From Deltaproteobacteria bacterium (lineage in GTDB: Bacteria > Myxococcota > B64-G9), in assembly GCA_019307065.1 (NCBI GenBank), contig JAFDKH010000027.1, positions 1 to 37,257 on the forward strand: a stretch of DNA of 37,257 bases, written 5' to 3'. The notes under the pieces were generated by a model that saw only the letters and a program-made list of their open reading frames with translations, was not told the origin of the DNA and searched no databases. The stretch's first letter is position 1. Each line of letters starts with the position of its first letter. This document shows, one piece after another, positions 18,465 to 28,345 of this stretch. Made by a program: the position numbers and the translations under genes.

Positions 18465-19094
18465 ATGCGGATTCTGATCGCTGAAGACGATCCAATTTCA
18501 AGACGCTTGCTCGAGGTATTACTTAATCGCTGGGGCCACGAAGTGGTTTCGGCAACAGATGGGGCCGATGCCTGGCAACAGCTGATCTCCGATCAGCGCC
18601 CGCGCCTGGCCATCCTTGACTGGATGATGCCCAAAATCGACGGCCTTGAATTATGTCAGCGTATTCGCGACAAGATCACTGATGACTATATTTACATCAT
18701 CTTGTTGACGGCCAGAGAGGACAAAGAGGATATAATTGCCGGGCTGGAATCCGGGGCGGATGATTATGTTACCAAACCTTTTGATCACTCCGAACTGCAG
18801 TCTCGCATCAAAGCCGGTCTGCGCATCCTGAGTCTCAAAGACGAGCTGAGCCGGAAGGTATCCGAACTCGAAGAGGCCCTCGAGCATGTCAAACAATTAC
18901 AGGGCATCATGCCGATCTGTATGCACTGTCACAAAATTCGCGATGAAGGCCAGGACTGGCACCGGCTCGAAGAATATATACAGCAACATTCCGAAGCCGT
19001 TTTCACGCATGCCCTGTGTGAAGAATGCCTGGAAAAATACTACCCCGAAGTGGCCAAGGACAAAGACGCCAAAGGATCGCAGTCTGTTGATTGA
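18465..19094 (+). CDS. Response regulator with C-terminal Cys-containing domain
   Basis: The 209-residue protein begins with a receiver domain: acidic pair DD near the N-terminus, phospho-acceptor Asp52 in ILDWMMPKIDG, and Lys in the TKPF motif. A coiled linker (LSRKVSELEEALEHVKQLQG) leads to a short domain with CMHCHKIR...W..LEEYI...ALCEEC. This C-x2-C...C-x2-C pattern recurs in many response regulators and sensor proteins and may bind metal. There is no DNA-binding domain. It lies 52 bases after the hybrid kinase, so the pair probably works together. Confidence 0.9.
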   Translation: MRILIAEDDPISRRLLEVLLNRWGHEVVSATDGADAWQQLISDQRPRLAILDWMMPKIDGLELCQRIRDKITDDYIYIILLTAREDKEDIIAGLESGADDYVTKPFDHSELQSRIKAGLRILSLKDELSRKVSELEEALEHVKQLQGIMPICMHCHKIRDEGQDWHRLEEYIQQHSEAVFTHALCEECLEKYYPEVAKDKDAKGSQSVD

Positions 19095-19129
19095 CCCCGG
19101 ACAGCTGGGGTGTTACTTAAGATCCCACT

Positions 19130-20095
19130 ATGAATACTGATCTTCCGCCGCTGAAATTTATCCCGATTATTAAATCCGTAACCTGGGGAGGTCGCAAACT
19201 CGACAGCCTGTTTCGTAAGGTGCTGCCCGATAGCGTGCCCTGTGGTGAATCTTGGGAAATAGTTGATCTACCGGATGACCAGAGTGTAGTCAGTGTCGGA
19301 CCACTGGCGTCTAACTCCCTGGCATCCCTGGTCGAGACGCATCGGGAAGCCTTACTCGGCGAGGTCCCCTTATTGATGGGGCGTTTCCCGGTATTATTCA
19401 AACTTCTCGACGCCCAACAAACCTTGTCGGTCCAAGTCCATCCCGACGAAGAAGCCTGCCGGCGCCTGGGCGCCGGCGCCCGACCAAAAACCGAAGCCTG
19501 GTACATCTTACAGACCGACCCGGGAGCCAAGTTGTACTTGGGTCTCAATGACGGCGTCAGCCGGACCGATTTCGTCAAAGCCCTTGAAGCTGGAACAGTC
19601 GGTGAACTTCTCAGAGAAATCACCGTCAAGCCGGGTGATTTCATTTACCTGCCTTCCGGAACGCTACACGCGATCGGGGCCGGAATCGTTCTGGCCGAGA
19701 TTCAGCAAGCCTCGGATACGACCTACCGCGTTTTCGATTGGAATCGAGTGGGCCTGGATGGAAAACCCCGGCAACTACATGTTGCCCAGGCGCTCGATTC
19801 GATTAATTTCGATATCAACGGCAAACCACCCCACGCGCCTCCGCCTTCAGGCCGCCAGGGTATTGCTTGCAAGGCTTTCACCTTTGAGAGGATCGGTCTG
19901 GCCGCCGCGGCGCAGGTTCCCCTGGACGCTGCCCGGGCCCGAATTCTTTGCTGTATCGAGGGCTCGGGCGTCGTGACAAATACGGGTACTGAACCGCTCA
20001 GCCTGACTGTGGGCGAAACCTGTCTGCTGCCTGCATGCCGGGCCGAAAGTCTGACGTCCGAACAGGGCGGGGTTTTTCTTCTGATCCGCGTCTAA
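19130..20095 (+). CDS. manA: Mannose-6-phosphate isomerase, class I
   Basis: The 321-residue cupin protein interconverts mannose 6-phosphate and fructose 6-phosphate, feeding GDP-mannose and glycan synthesis. Zinc-site signatures are visible: LSVQVHPDEEA (His104), AWYIL, and LPSGTLHAIGAGIVLAEIQQASD followed by YRVFDW. Length fits the short Bacillus-type enzymes. Start ATG 19130 has no clear Shine-Dalgarno. The permease gene starts 14 bases after its stop. Confidence 0.9.
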   Translation: MNTDLPPLKFIPIIKSVTWGGRKLDSLFRKVLPDSVPCGESWEIVDLPDDQSVVSVGPLASNSLASLVETHREALLGEVPLLMGRFPVLFKLLDAQQTLSVQVHPDEEACRRLGAGARPKTEAWYILQTDPGAKLYLGLNDGVSRTDFVKALEAGTVGELLREITVKPGDFIYLPSGTLHAIGAGIVLAEIQQASDTTYRVFDWNRVGLDGKPRQLHVAQALDSINFDINGKPPHAPPPSGRQGIACKAFTFERIGLAAAAQVPLDAARARILCCIEGSGVVTNTGTEPLSLTVGETCLLPACRAESLTSEQGGVFLLIRV

Positions 20096-20108
20096 GGGAA
20101 ATACCCAT

Positions 20109-21650
20109 ATGTCCACTCCCAACAAGTACCCCTGGTTCACCGCAGGCGATCTAAACGCTTTTTTCGGGTTGATGCTCGACAATGTCACCAATCTGGTAGT
20201 CTTGACGGGAATTCTGTCGGGCGTGTTCGGTTTTCCTGTAGAATTCATCTTTACTCACATGATCCCCGGCACCGCGCTGGGAGTACTCGTCGGAGATCTG
20301 ATTTACACCTGGCTGGCATTCCGGTTAGCCAAGCGAACCGGCCGGACCGATATCACCGCCATGCCGCTCGGGCTGGATACACCTTCGACAATTGGAATCG
20401 CCTTTGCGGTCCTGGGCCCGGTTTATATAGCCACCAAAGATCCCATGGTTGCCTGGCAAGTCGGCATGGCGACGATGATCTTCATGGGTATTATAAAACT
20501 CGTCTTTTCTTTTGCCGGAGACTGGATCAGGAAAATGGTTCCGCAGGCCGGGTTGCTCGGTTCGTTGGCCGGGATCGGCGTGGCCTTGCTTGGTGTTCTG
20601 CCATTAATGAAGTTATTCGAAATGCCTCTAGTTGGGATGGTGGCATTCGGGTTGGTGCTCTACACTCTAGTGGCCAAACTGAAGCTTCCCTTTAAAATAC
20701 CGGGTGCTGCAGCAGCTGTCATCGGCGGGACAATTCTATACTATTTACTGGGCGAACTCGGCTTGCTTAGTCAGGCCTATCATCTGCCCGAACTGAGTTT
20801 CAGCTTTACGCCCCCGTTGCCAACCCTGGGCTTCGTAGACGGTCTCAGTCGAGCAATCGATTTCTTGCCGGTCGCTATTCCGTTCGGCTTGCTGACGATT
20901 ATCGGCGGAATAAACGTAACCGAAAGTGCGCGCATGGCCGGTGACAACTACAACACCCGGGACATTCTGTTAACCGAAGCCATTGCGACTCTGGTTGCCG
21001 GTGTAACCGGCGGGGTAGCCCAGTCGACTCCCTATATCGGCCACCCGGCTTACAAAGCCATGGGCGGCCGGGCCGGCTATACTTTGGCTTGCGGGCTGTT
21101 CATTGGAATCGGAGGCGCTTTCGGGTTTATCTCATCCCTGGTTTCAGTCCTGCCCGAAGCTGCAGTCGTTCCAATATTGATCTTCATCGGGATCGAGATT
21201 GTCTCGCAAACTTTCGAAGTTTGTCCCACGAATCATTATCCGGCGGTGGCCCTGTCCTTCTTGCCGGTCATAGCCTATCTGGTATTGATTCAATGGAAGA
21301 CCTTGATCGGTTCTGACCCAAGCGTCCTTCCTGATCATCAGGCCCTGCAGTACCCGGTGGTCGCCGCCCTGGGCAATGGCTTCATTTTAACCGCTATGCT
21401 TTGGGGCGCCTTCAGTGCTCACCTGATTGACCGCAATTTCTTAAAATCAGCCATCTTCCTTGGCATTTGTGCCGTCTTAAGCCTGGTCGGAATGATTCAT
21501 TCCATTGTTCCTGACGGAAAACTATACTTGCCCTGGCTGATGAACAATGACCTACCCTGGCGAATTGGCACAGGCTATGCTGCCTTCGCGTTGCTGTTGC
21601 TGCTTTTGACGAGGTTCAAAAAGAACAACCGGGGGACGGCAGGGGGTTGA
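20109..21650 (+). CDS. NCS2-like (xanthine/uracil-type) permease
   Basis: The 513-residue, very hydrophobic protein has roughly 12 or more membrane segments and NCS2-like features: an early LDNVTNLVVLTGI segment, AMPLGLDTPST, and GGINVTESARMAGDNYNTRDILLTEA, which resembles the substrate-motif region of nucleobase permeases. It ends in a short basic tail. The substrate cannot be read from sequence; purine or a related compound is a guess by family. AGGGAA precedes the start, and the gene overlaps the next one by one base. Confidence 0.75.
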   Translation: MSTPNKYPWFTAGDLNAFFGLMLDNVTNLVVLTGILSGVFGFPVEFIFTHMIPGTALGVLVGDLIYTWLAFRLAKRTGRTDITAMPLGLDTPSTIGIAFAVLGPVYIATKDPMVAWQVGMATMIFMGIIKLVFSFAGDWIRKMVPQAGLLGSLAGIGVALLGVLPLMKLFEMPLVGMVAFGLVLYTLVAKLKLPFKIPGAAAAVIGGTILYYLLGELGLLSQAYHLPELSFSFTPPLPTLGFVDGLSRAIDFLPVAIPFGLLTIIGGINVTESARMAGDNYNTRDILLTEAIATLVAGVTGGVAQSTPYIGHPAYKAMGGRAGYTLACGLFIGIGGAFGFISSLVSVLPEAAVVPILIFIGIEIVSQTFEVCPTNHYPAVALSFLPVIAYLVLIQWKTLIGSDPSVLPDHQALQYPVVAALGNGFILTAMLWGAFSAHLIDRNFLKSAIFLGICAVLSLVGMIHSIVPDGKLYLPWLMNNDLPWRIGTGYAAFALLLLLLTRFKKNNRGTAGG

Positions 21651-22183
21651 TGAGCTTGCCTAATAACATCCTGTTCAGACAAACGGCATATCTGACGTTG
21701 GCAGTCTTGCTCTGGTCAGCCAAGGCTCCGGCTGCGGATCTTGACCTGTCCGCCGGAACACACGCCAACATTGCGGACTACGGCTTCGGAATATGCGCCT
21801 CACTCGACTTGACCCTGACCGCGGCCTGGGCCCCAATTCCCGAAGTGGCCATCGGGCTGGAAACTGCTTTGGGGATTCCCCTGCCCGGTGGCGAGGAAGA
21901 TCGACAAACAGATCTGACTTTACGGGCTACGCCGGCCATCTGGTTTCGGTTTGGCGAACCGGAAGTATGGGCTTATTTGAAGACGGGCTGCGGGCTGGAT
22001 AGCCACCTGCGCGGCGGCGAGATGCAGGCTGTCTTGGTCATTATTGCGGCGGCTGGTTTTGCTGTTGCACCAAGAACCTTGCTATTTCATTTCGGATTGG
22101 AGATATCTGGTCAGTACGAACTGGCAGGTGGAATTCCAACCAGGGCAATCGGCCTGGGCGGATTCATGGGCTACCGTTTTTAA
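21650..22183 (+). CDS. Small exported protein, possible outer-membrane barrel
   Basis: ATG 21650 overlaps the permease stop (TGATG) and follows a G-rich Shine-Dalgarno; TTG 21647 is the alternative. The 177-residue product has a signal peptide ending near APAA and then alternating polar/hydrophobic strands, with many Gly and aromatic residues and a final Phe (GGFMGYRF). Those are usual signs of an outer-membrane beta-barrel. I recognise no family. Coupling to the permease suggests co-expression. Confidence 0.6.
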   Translation: MSLPNNILFRQTAYLTLAVLLWSAKAPAADLDLSAGTHANIADYGFGICASLDLTLTAAWAPIPEVAIGLETALGIPLPGGEEDRQTDLTLRATPAIWFRFGEPEVWAYLKTGCGLDSHLRGGEMQAVLVIIAAAGFAVAPRTLLFHFGLEISGQYELAGGIPTRAIGLGGFMGYRF

Positions 22184-22198
22184 AACTAAGGAGTTGCC

Positions 22199-22849
22199 AT
22201 GTCTGCAGAATCGCTGCTTGGAAATCGAAAAGCGTCCCAAATTCTCTTCTTTTTGTTCAGAAAGCGTTCCCGAGTGGACGGCTTGGTGAAAAACAGTAAA
22301 TTGAAAAAACCCGAGGTCGTCAAACTACTCGAACGCTTGCTCAAGGTCGGTATCGTCGATGTCAAAAAGGGGATCTACGGGATCGATTGGGAAAGCTTTC
22401 TTCCTGTTTTTCTGCGTCAGTCAATGAACATCTATGCTGCAGCCATGCCCTGGAAATACATACCCACCTATATGGAAGAAGGCGAAGAAGACTTCATCGA
22501 CGCTGCCTGCGCCCGAGCTGAACGAGAACTGGCCAAAGTCAAAGTGAAATTGGCAGCCAACGATTTGTTTTTCAAGTTGATCCAGACGTATTTCTCGATC
22601 CTGGCCACCGAGACCTGGGCGCCCGACGATTACTTTGAAGATCTCAGAGTTCTCGATGCAATCGGCGAATTCGAATATGCGTTACTCAAGCTATTGCCTG
22701 TGATTCGTCGCCAGAAGCGGACCAGCCAAGAGTCGAAAGAGCTCTATCGAACACTTCACGAGTGGTACAAACAGATTCAAGGCTACGACACTCCGGCGGG
22801 GGCCGCGCTCAGGGCCGCATTTGACGAACACGGCCTGCTCCCAAAATAA
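22199..22849 (+). CDS. Uncharacterised protein with N-terminal winged-helix-like domain
   Basis: The 216-residue soluble protein has a good AAGGAG-type Shine-Dalgarno (AAGGAGTTGCC) before ATG 22199. Residues about 8-65 resemble a winged helix (KASQILFFLFRKRSRVDGLVKNSKLKKPEVVKLLERLLKVGIV is the segment; described as helix-turn-helix plus wing). The remainder is helical and acidic. I do not recognise the C-terminal part. It lies upstream of the Cys-His tail membrane protein and may regulate that set. Confidence 0.6.
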   Translation: MSAESLLGNRKASQILFFLFRKRSRVDGLVKNSKLKKPEVVKLLERLLKVGIVDVKKGIYGIDWESFLPVFLRQSMNIYAAAMPWKYIPTYMEEGEEDFIDAACARAERELAKVKVKLAANDLFFKLIQTYFSILATETWAPDDYFEDLRVLDAIGEFEYALLKLLPVIRRQKRTSQESKELYRTLHEWYKQIQGYDTPAGAALRAAFDEHGLLPK

Positions 22850-22932
22850 CCAGACGTTCACTGGTTGCTCCTGCTTTGATTGCCGGCTTGTCATTTTTTG
22901 TCGCCTGGCGGCTTAGTCTCGGGAGGTTCTAG

Positions 22933-25680
22933 ATGAGACGGACAAGAGCATTTTTATTGGCTCTGACTATTTTGGTCCCGGCAACTACAGTCGCCGACCC
23001 GGTCGAATTACTGTTGTCAGACGTTCAGGCTTTTCTACAAGACAACGGCGGTATGGATGTCATCTATTCGCTGACCTTTCTTGAAAACGAAAGTCGCCAA
23101 AGCATCCGCAAGATCGGCCCATTCTATGAGCCGACACACTTCACTCGGGGGTTTCTCAAGTACCAGGGTAAAACCGAAAAAGTAACCATCAAACCTGTCG
23201 GGGGCGGCTACTACAAAGTAGACTTCAGCAGCACCCGGACCGAATCAGGCAATCAATACACTCTCGAACTGCATTACCGCTCCAACCATCGTTACGCCGA
23301 TCCGACTTTACGTGACGATCGGAAATTGGTTGCCGCCTGGTTCAACCCTGTCCGCTGGGTCCTGCCAATCAAGAAGTCGGTGATTAAGTTTGTTTTACCC
23401 TTGCAGCTGCCAAAGACAGTTACGCGCCATGAAGATATCACTCCGGCAATGGTTAGCGGCCTGGGTGTTATAACCGACACCAAGAACATGCCCCAGCATG
23501 ACAAGTGGGCTTATGTCTACAGCGACTATCGCAAGGGCCGCCGCTTAACCGTTTATGCCGAAAAAGACAACCTGGCCCGCGAAGACTACCATCTGGTCAA
23601 ACTCTACTTTCCCCAAAAGGCAATGCCTGAATTGGCGCCGGTTAAAAATATTGAGACCGAAAGCGGAGATGTGCAAGAACGTTTCATCGCCAAAGGCGCG
23701 GCAATCTTCGTTAGCGAGCAGTATGAACTTCACAGTGCGCCGGGCCGGATTACGGTCCGGGCCCGTCTCGGATTCGAAGAAGGCGGCCAGCGTAATTTTC
23801 TTCCCGTATTGCCCCTGCCTTCAAACCTTCGTCCGGGCGAAATATCGTGCAAAGTCATTTTAGGCGGAGAGGAAGTCGGCTGTACTCATCGCGATGAAAT
23901 GCTTGTATTCGATCGCTCGAGCAAGACAGACCAGTTAATCGACCTGACCTATGAAGTTCAGTTTTACCTTCAATACAATGCCCCGGTCGAAGTGGTCGAC
24001 GGCCTGGCGGTTACGCGTTTGGAATTTGGGAGCATTCCGGCCCGGATTGCGGCTCGAGATATGTTACGCAAATCCGAATTGACCTTCTACTCCGGACAGC
24101 CGGCCGTCGGCGCTCAGGCGGGTGTCATTTTAAAAGACGATGTCAGCCTGCCCCTGGCGTTCATCGATCCGCCGCGTAAAAACACACAGGTATCGACCCG
24201 CAAGGTTGACTCTTGGAGCAACACCTGGTTCGACCACTATCTCGACTATCCCCAATTCGATTATGACCGTTCGCCAGAGTGTATGGTTCATTATTCCAGA
24301 CGAGACAACCTGGCTGACCCGCTCCAATTCAAAATATTCGTTCCGGCCAGCCCGCATCGGCTTAGCTTGCCTGTTATGACCGAACTACGCTTGATCGTCA
24401 GTCATTTCTTCACCGGCGATCTGACCGGGCGTGAGAAGAGAAGATCCGAATATTACGGTACTTGGGCGATTGAATGGTTTTTTTATGCTTTCTTGCTCAA
24501 CGGCCTGCTCTTGATTGGCTGGTTGATATTAATCGGCTGGATTTTGTGGATCATCGACAAGATCGCCGACACCCAACTACTCAAAGACATCCTCCTTCCG
24601 GCCGGCGAGTTCAAGTGGCTGCACCCTACCCGGGGAACTCTGTTCGGCTGGACCGCTTTACTGGTACCTTTCAGATTCATCTGGCTGATACTCAGCGGAA
24701 TTCTTGCCGTCCTGGTCTGGCTGCTGAGGCTGCATCCGGTCCTAGATACCTGGCTGAAAAAGAAAACCCCCGAATACGTAGCACCCGAGATTACGGTAGC
24801 CACCTTTCAAAAGGCTGGCTACGTACCCGAGTTGCAAGCCGAAGAAGCCGCGATCGTTATGGACCGGCCAATCAAGGCCATTAATCTGGTAGTCCTTGGC
24901 CTGGCTAAGAAAAAAGCGATTGCGTTACTGAACCGCAACCCGCTTCAACTAAAAATCCTCGACGAGTCCCTGGCGGCAACCCCAGTCGAGAAAACGCTTG
25001 TGGCCAACCTGACTGACCAGGGCACCTTGCCGCGCAAGGGGGTCCAGGCAGTCTTGAAAGCCTTGAACACCGTAGTCCAGGCCAAGATGTGGCGAGCCGA
25101 TCGCCAGGCCACCATCCAGGCTCACTCTTTACGGACAGTTACGGCCTGGAACACTATTGCGCGCATGCAAGCACCCCGCCGGTCTGATTATTTCGACTCT
25201 CATTACCAGGACCTGTATTTGAGTGACAGTTTCTTTTCGAATTTGTCAGATAATTTTGAGCCGCTCAAAATAACTGCCAAGCTGGACTCTCCGCTGACGA
25301 CTCTGGGTGCCGCACGGGAGTTCAAGACAATCTCGGGTGGCACCTCTCAGATTCAGGATTTCGCCGAGGGGCTGGTTGAGAGTATCGAAAGCGGCGCCCA
25401 GGCAACCGTTGACAATCTGGAAAACCTTTTCAACTTCGACAACAAGTCAATCGAAGCCAAAGGCGGGTTGGCTGGAGACTTGGGAAAAGTCGAGCTGTCT
25501 CCCGTTGCTGCCTCGATCGCCGCCGGTTACGACGCCTGTCATTCAGCCTGCCACTCGGCTTGCCACTCAGCCTGTCACTCGGCCTGCCACTCGGCTTGTC
25601 ACTCGGCCTGTCATTCGGCCTGCGCTTGTCATTCGGCCTGCCATTCGGCTTGCGTGTCGTCCTGCGCGGGAGGTTTCTAA
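22933..25680 (+). CDS. Exported membrane protein (TIGR04222/DUF2207-like) with Cys-His-Ser-Ala repeat tail
   Basis: The 915-residue protein has a signal peptide (ending near TVAD), a large beta-rich extracytoplasmic region, and hydrophobic segments at about 515-541 and 568-603. A soluble domain follows ([19 protein letters not shown]...NPLQLKIL), resembling membrane proteins I recall with Cys/Ala-rich tails. Residues 869-915 are a tail of seven CHSA units, CA, two more CHSA units and CVSSCAGGF: 12 Cys and 9 His. GGGAGG at the end of the coding sequence, encoding the last Gly residues, is also the Shine-Dalgarno of the radical SAM gene, whose ATG is one base past the stop. The tail is probably the substrate of that enzyme; this is inference. 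Confidence 0.8.
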   Translation: MRRTRAFLLALTILVPATTVADPVELLLSDVQAFLQDNGGMDVIYSLTFLENESRQSIRKIGPFYEPTHFTRGFLKYQGKTEKVTIKPVGGGYYKVDFSSTRTESGNQYTLELHYRSNHRYADPTLRDDRKLVAAWFNPVRWVLPIKKSVIKFVLPLQLPKTVTRHEDITPAMVSGLGVITDTKNMPQHDKWAYVYSDYRKGRRLTVYAEKDNLAREDYHLVKLYFPQKAMPELAPVKNIETESGDVQERFIAKGAAIFVSEQYELHSAPGRITVRARLGFEEGGQRNFLPVLPLPSNLRPGEISCKVILGGEEVGCTHRDEMLVFDRSSKTDQLIDLTYEVQFYLQYNAPVEVVDGLAVTRLEFGSIPARIAARDMLRKSELTFYSGQPAVGAQAGVILKDDVSLPLAFIDPPRKNTQVSTRKVDSWSNTWFDHYLDYPQFDYDRSPECMVHYSRRDNLADPLQFKIFVPASPHRLSLPVMTELRLIVSHFFTGDLTGREKRRSEYYGTWAIEWFFYAFLLNGLLLIGWLILIGWILWIIDKIADTQLLKDILLPAGEFKWLHPTRGTLFGWTALLVPFRFIWLILSGILAVLVWLLRLHPVLDTWLKKKTPEYVAPEITVATFQKAGYVPELQAEEAAIVMDRPIKAINLVVLGLAKKKAIALLNRNPLQLKILDESLAATPVEKTLVANLTDQGTLPRKGVQAVLKALNTVVQAKMWRADRQATIQAHSLRTVTAWNTIARMQAPRRSDYFDSHYQDLYLSDSFFSNLSDNFEPLKITAKLDSPLTTLGAAREFKTISGGTSQIQDFAEGLVESIESGAQATVDNLENLFNFDNKSIEAKGGLAGDLGKVELSPVAASIAAGYDACHSACHSACHSACHSACHSACHSACHSACACHSACHSACVSSCAGGF
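25537..25650 (+). repeat. 12-bp coding repeat array encoding Cys-His-Ser-Ala
   Basis: Nine 12-base units (seven, a TGCGCT break, then two) encode CHSA with synonymous variation (TGT/TGC, CAT/CAC, TCA/TCG, GCC/GCT). The varied codons mean the peptide, not the DNA, is being kept constant. The units are tandem without unique spacers, so this is not CRISPR. Confidence 0.95.
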
Positions 25681-25681
25681 G

Positions 25682-27094
25682 ATGGCCAACCCGGACACAC
25701 TCAAGCGCATCGACGACTTCGTCAAGCGAACCAGGGCGGCCCTGTTTGTTCGCCAGGCTGATAATCTATTAATGATCCGGCCCGACAAAACCATGGGTAT
25801 CAATCAAACGGCCACCGAGATCTTGACTGCTCTATATAATCGAGACAGCCGCCCGGCCGGTCGGATCCTCGATGAACTGGCCCCCCGCCTGGGCGTCGCA
25901 CCCGAACTCTTACTGAACGACACCGAAAACCTGATTCAGGCAGTCGGCGCAATCTTGAACGAGGATTACTCACCGCGCCGCGGACTAACTTTTGGCCACT
26001 TCGATCGTCAGATGGTGGCCTTCCCGACCCTGGCCGAGATCGCCCTGACCTACGGCTGCCAGAACCGCTGCCTGTTCTGTTATGCTTCCAGTCCGCATCG
26101 CGAGGGCGAACACAAGCTAATGACCACGCCCGAAGTCAAGCGCGTAATGGACAAAATTTTTCATGAGGCCCACGTACCTTCACTGAGTTTCACCGGCGGC
26201 GAATCAACCTTGCGGCCGGACCTGGCCGAGCTGATCCGCTACGGGCACAATCTCGGTTTGAGAATCAATCTGATCAGCAACGCTATTCGACTGGCTGACT
26301 TCGAATACGCCCAGAGCCTGGTGGCCGCCGGTCTCGACTCGGCCCAGGTGTCCCTCGAGGCAGCCGATCCGGCAGTCCACGACAAGATTGTCGGTAAAGC
26401 CGGTGCTTATGCAAAAACGATAGCCGGAATTTCCAACCTGCAGCGCCTGGGCATCCATGTTCACACCAATACGACCTTGTGCGCCCAGAACCTGGGGACT
26501 GCCGAAGAACTGATTAGCTTTGCGGTCAATCGACTCAAACTCAAGACTCTCTCGATGAACATGGTCATCCGCACCGGTCAGGCGCTGGACGACAACAACG
26601 TTGGGGTCACTTACAGGCAGGTGGCCGATCGGTTGCCCGATTTGATTGCTCGGGCCGCCAGCGAAGGAATAAGGCTGGTCTGGTATTCGCCGATTCCCTA
26701 CTGCATCTTCAACCCGGTCCTGCATGGCCTGGGGGCCAAGTCATGTGCTTGCGTCGATGGCATTTTATCGATTGACCCGGCCGGTCAGGTTCTGCCCTGC
26801 TCTTCCTTCCAGAACGGGATCGGTTCACTGCTCGACAAACCGTTTTCGAAGATCTTCTCCAGTCGTCAGGCGGCCTATTGGCGCAAGAAGAAATTTCTCC
26901 CGCCGGTCTGTTGTGATTGCCCCGACGGCGATGTCTGCGGGGGCGGTTGTCCACTCTATTGGGACGCGGCCGGCAGTTTCGAAGAAATTCCCATGCAAAA
27001 CTCGGCCGACTTTCGTTCTCGCCAGAAATGGGAGAATAGACGCAAACATAGTAAGAGCTTCGGCGTTCGGGCACCGGGCTCTGTGGAGAAATAG
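25682..27094 (+). CDS. Radical SAM/SPASM-like maturase with N-terminal PqqD-like domain
   Basis: I start the gene at ATG 25682, 470 residues; an upstream open frame only crosses the repeat region out of frame. Residues about 15-95 resemble PqqD-type peptide-recognition domains (MGINQTATEILTAL). The cluster motif is Cys126-x3-Cys130-x2-Cys133 (CQNRCLFC), followed by FTGGESTLRPD. The C-terminal region has many cysteines (CACVDG, LPCSSF, CCDCPDGDVCGGGC) like SPASM/twitch auxiliary-cluster domains. Such enzymes modify ribosomal peptides. The neighbouring Cys-His-Ser-Ala tail is the obvious candidate substrate. The chemistry (thioether, epimerisation or other) cannot be told from sequence. Confidence 0.88.
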   Translation: MANPDTLKRIDDFVKRTRAALFVRQADNLLMIRPDKTMGINQTATEILTALYNRDSRPAGRILDELAPRLGVAPELLLNDTENLIQAVGAILNEDYSPRRGLTFGHFDRQMVAFPTLAEIALTYGCQNRCLFCYASSPHREGEHKLMTTPEVKRVMDKIFHEAHVPSLSFTGGESTLRPDLAELIRYGHNLGLRINLISNAIRLADFEYAQSLVAAGLDSAQVSLEAADPAVHDKIVGKAGAYAKTIAGISNLQRLGIHVHTNTTLCAQNLGTAEELISFAVNRLKLKTLSMNMVIRTGQALDDNNVGVTYRQVADRLPDLIARAASEGIRLVWYSPIPYCIFNPVLHGLGAKSCACVDGILSIDPAGQVLPCSSFQNGIGSLLDKPFSKIFSSRQAAYWRKKKFLPPVCCDCPDGDVCGGGCPLYWDAAGSFEEIPMQNSADFRSRQKWENRRKHSKSFGVRAPGSVEK

Positions 27095-27096
27095 AG

Positions 27097-28341
27097 ATGG
27101 GCCGATTAGCCAATTTCAAAGACTACCTGGTTGATTGCCGCGGCATGGTTTCTGCAGCCGACAAACACCTTAGCCAGCTACAGGAGAAATATGAGTCTTT
27201 CTTTGCCGAGGTCAGCAAAGTGCGTGAGCACGAATACGAACAGCTGCGCGATCATATCCTAGACAATCGGGACAAGCTACCGACCGAACTGATAAAAGCC
27301 CTGGATGCCAGCCGGGCAGAGGTTGAGCAGGAATTCGATGAAAAGCTCAAGAAACTACGCGCCCAGCACAAAAAGGCCGTCGCGCGGGCTGAAAAAAGGC
27401 GCCTCGATTCACTTAAAAAAGAGAAGCTAATCCGCAAAAAAAATGTCCGGCTGGACAAAGAAGAAGAAGGATTGAAGGACCGTAGTGAAAAGCTGCTCAA
27501 CCAGATTAAAGAATTCAACCAGCGAATTCGCCAGATGGGCCGCGGGTTCGGTTTTTTCACCAACTTGTTCAAGATGCGCAAGATCCAGAAAGAACGCCGC
27601 CGGCTGGCCAAGGAGCAAACCGACACCGCCGCCCGCATAGAAGTACTTCGCGGCCGTTGGGAAAAGTATGACGAGGATTACGCAAAAAACGAAAAGAAAC
27701 TTCAGCAGGAATGGATCGACTTGAATACCGAGGCCAACTCTTTTCACACCAAGATCGACCATCTCGAAGCCGCCCGAGCCCATATCCTGCAGCGCTCAGC
27801 TATCGAAAAAGTCGTTTTTAATCGCTTAGCGGATATGCCCAAACCGCAACCATCCGATCCGGCCTGCCCGCGCTGTAAACACCCCAATCCAATCGGCTAT
27901 CACTTCTGTCATATCTGTGCCAAACGCCTCAACCAAGATCGGCCGGATCTTGATGGCTCACTCGCAGAAATCGCCGAACTCAACTTGCATCACCGCAGAT
28001 TTTCCGAAGGCATGCAGGCCTGCCAGGAAATCATCGGCTTGATGCGCGGATTAATGTCTGGTTTTGACGCCTTCATGAAGGGCGTCGACGACATGATCAC
28101 TTCCGAAAATAAATACCCGCTGGCCAAACTACAGATCAATGTACCTCCCAAAAGCGTCAGCTACGGTCAGAACTTCGCCAAGCTGGAAAAATCAGTAAAA
28201 CAGGATCATTCGCTGCACCCAATAGAGTTTGCCCAGCAGATCAAGGAACTGATCGCAGACACTTATACCGAGGAAAAGATAAAGACTTATTTCGAAACCA
28301 TGGGTCAGGAGCTGACCATCCAGGCCGACAAACAATGGTGA
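27097..28341 (+). CDS. Coiled-coil protein with zinc ribbon
   Basis: The 414-residue protein, rich in Lys, Glu and Arg, starts 2 bases after the radical SAM stop. Residues about 15-240 are a long coiled coil. A four-Cys zinc ribbon follows (Cys257, Cys260, Cys271, Cys274; CPRCKHPNPIGYHFCHIC), then a helical C-terminus. No signal peptide or membrane segment is seen. Tight spacing puts it in the same transcript as the tail protein and maturase. Function unknown; a scaffold or adaptor is possible. Confidence 0.8.
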   Translation: MGRLANFKDYLVDCRGMVSAADKHLSQLQEKYESFFAEVSKVREHEYEQLRDHILDNRDKLPTELIKALDASRAEVEQEFDEKLKKLRAQHKKAVARAEKRRLDSLKKEKLIRKKNVRLDKEEEGLKDRSEKLLNQIKEFNQRIRQMGRGFGFFTNLFKMRKIQKERRRLAKEQTDTAARIEVLRGRWEKYDEDYAKNEKKLQQEWIDLNTEANSFHTKIDHLEAARAHILQRSAIEKVVFNRLADMPKPQPSDPACPRCKHPNPIGYHFCHICAKRLNQDRPDLDGSLAEIAELNLHHRRFSEGMQACQEIIGLMRGLMSGFDAFMKGVDDMITSENKYPLAKLQINVPPKSVSYGQNFAKLEKSVKQDHSLHPIEFAQQIKELIADTYTEEKIKTYFETMGQELTIQADKQW

Positions 28342-28345
28342 CCCG

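Noticed and set aside
25537-25650. CRISPR-like or simple satellite repeat
   Set aside because: Units are 12 bases, tandem, in frame, without spacers, and vary only at synonymous sites.
25307-25681. Radical SAM protein starting far upstream at 25307
   Set aside because: That part reads the tail coding sequence out of frame; ATG 25682 has a perfect ribosome site and the PqqD-like domain starts there.
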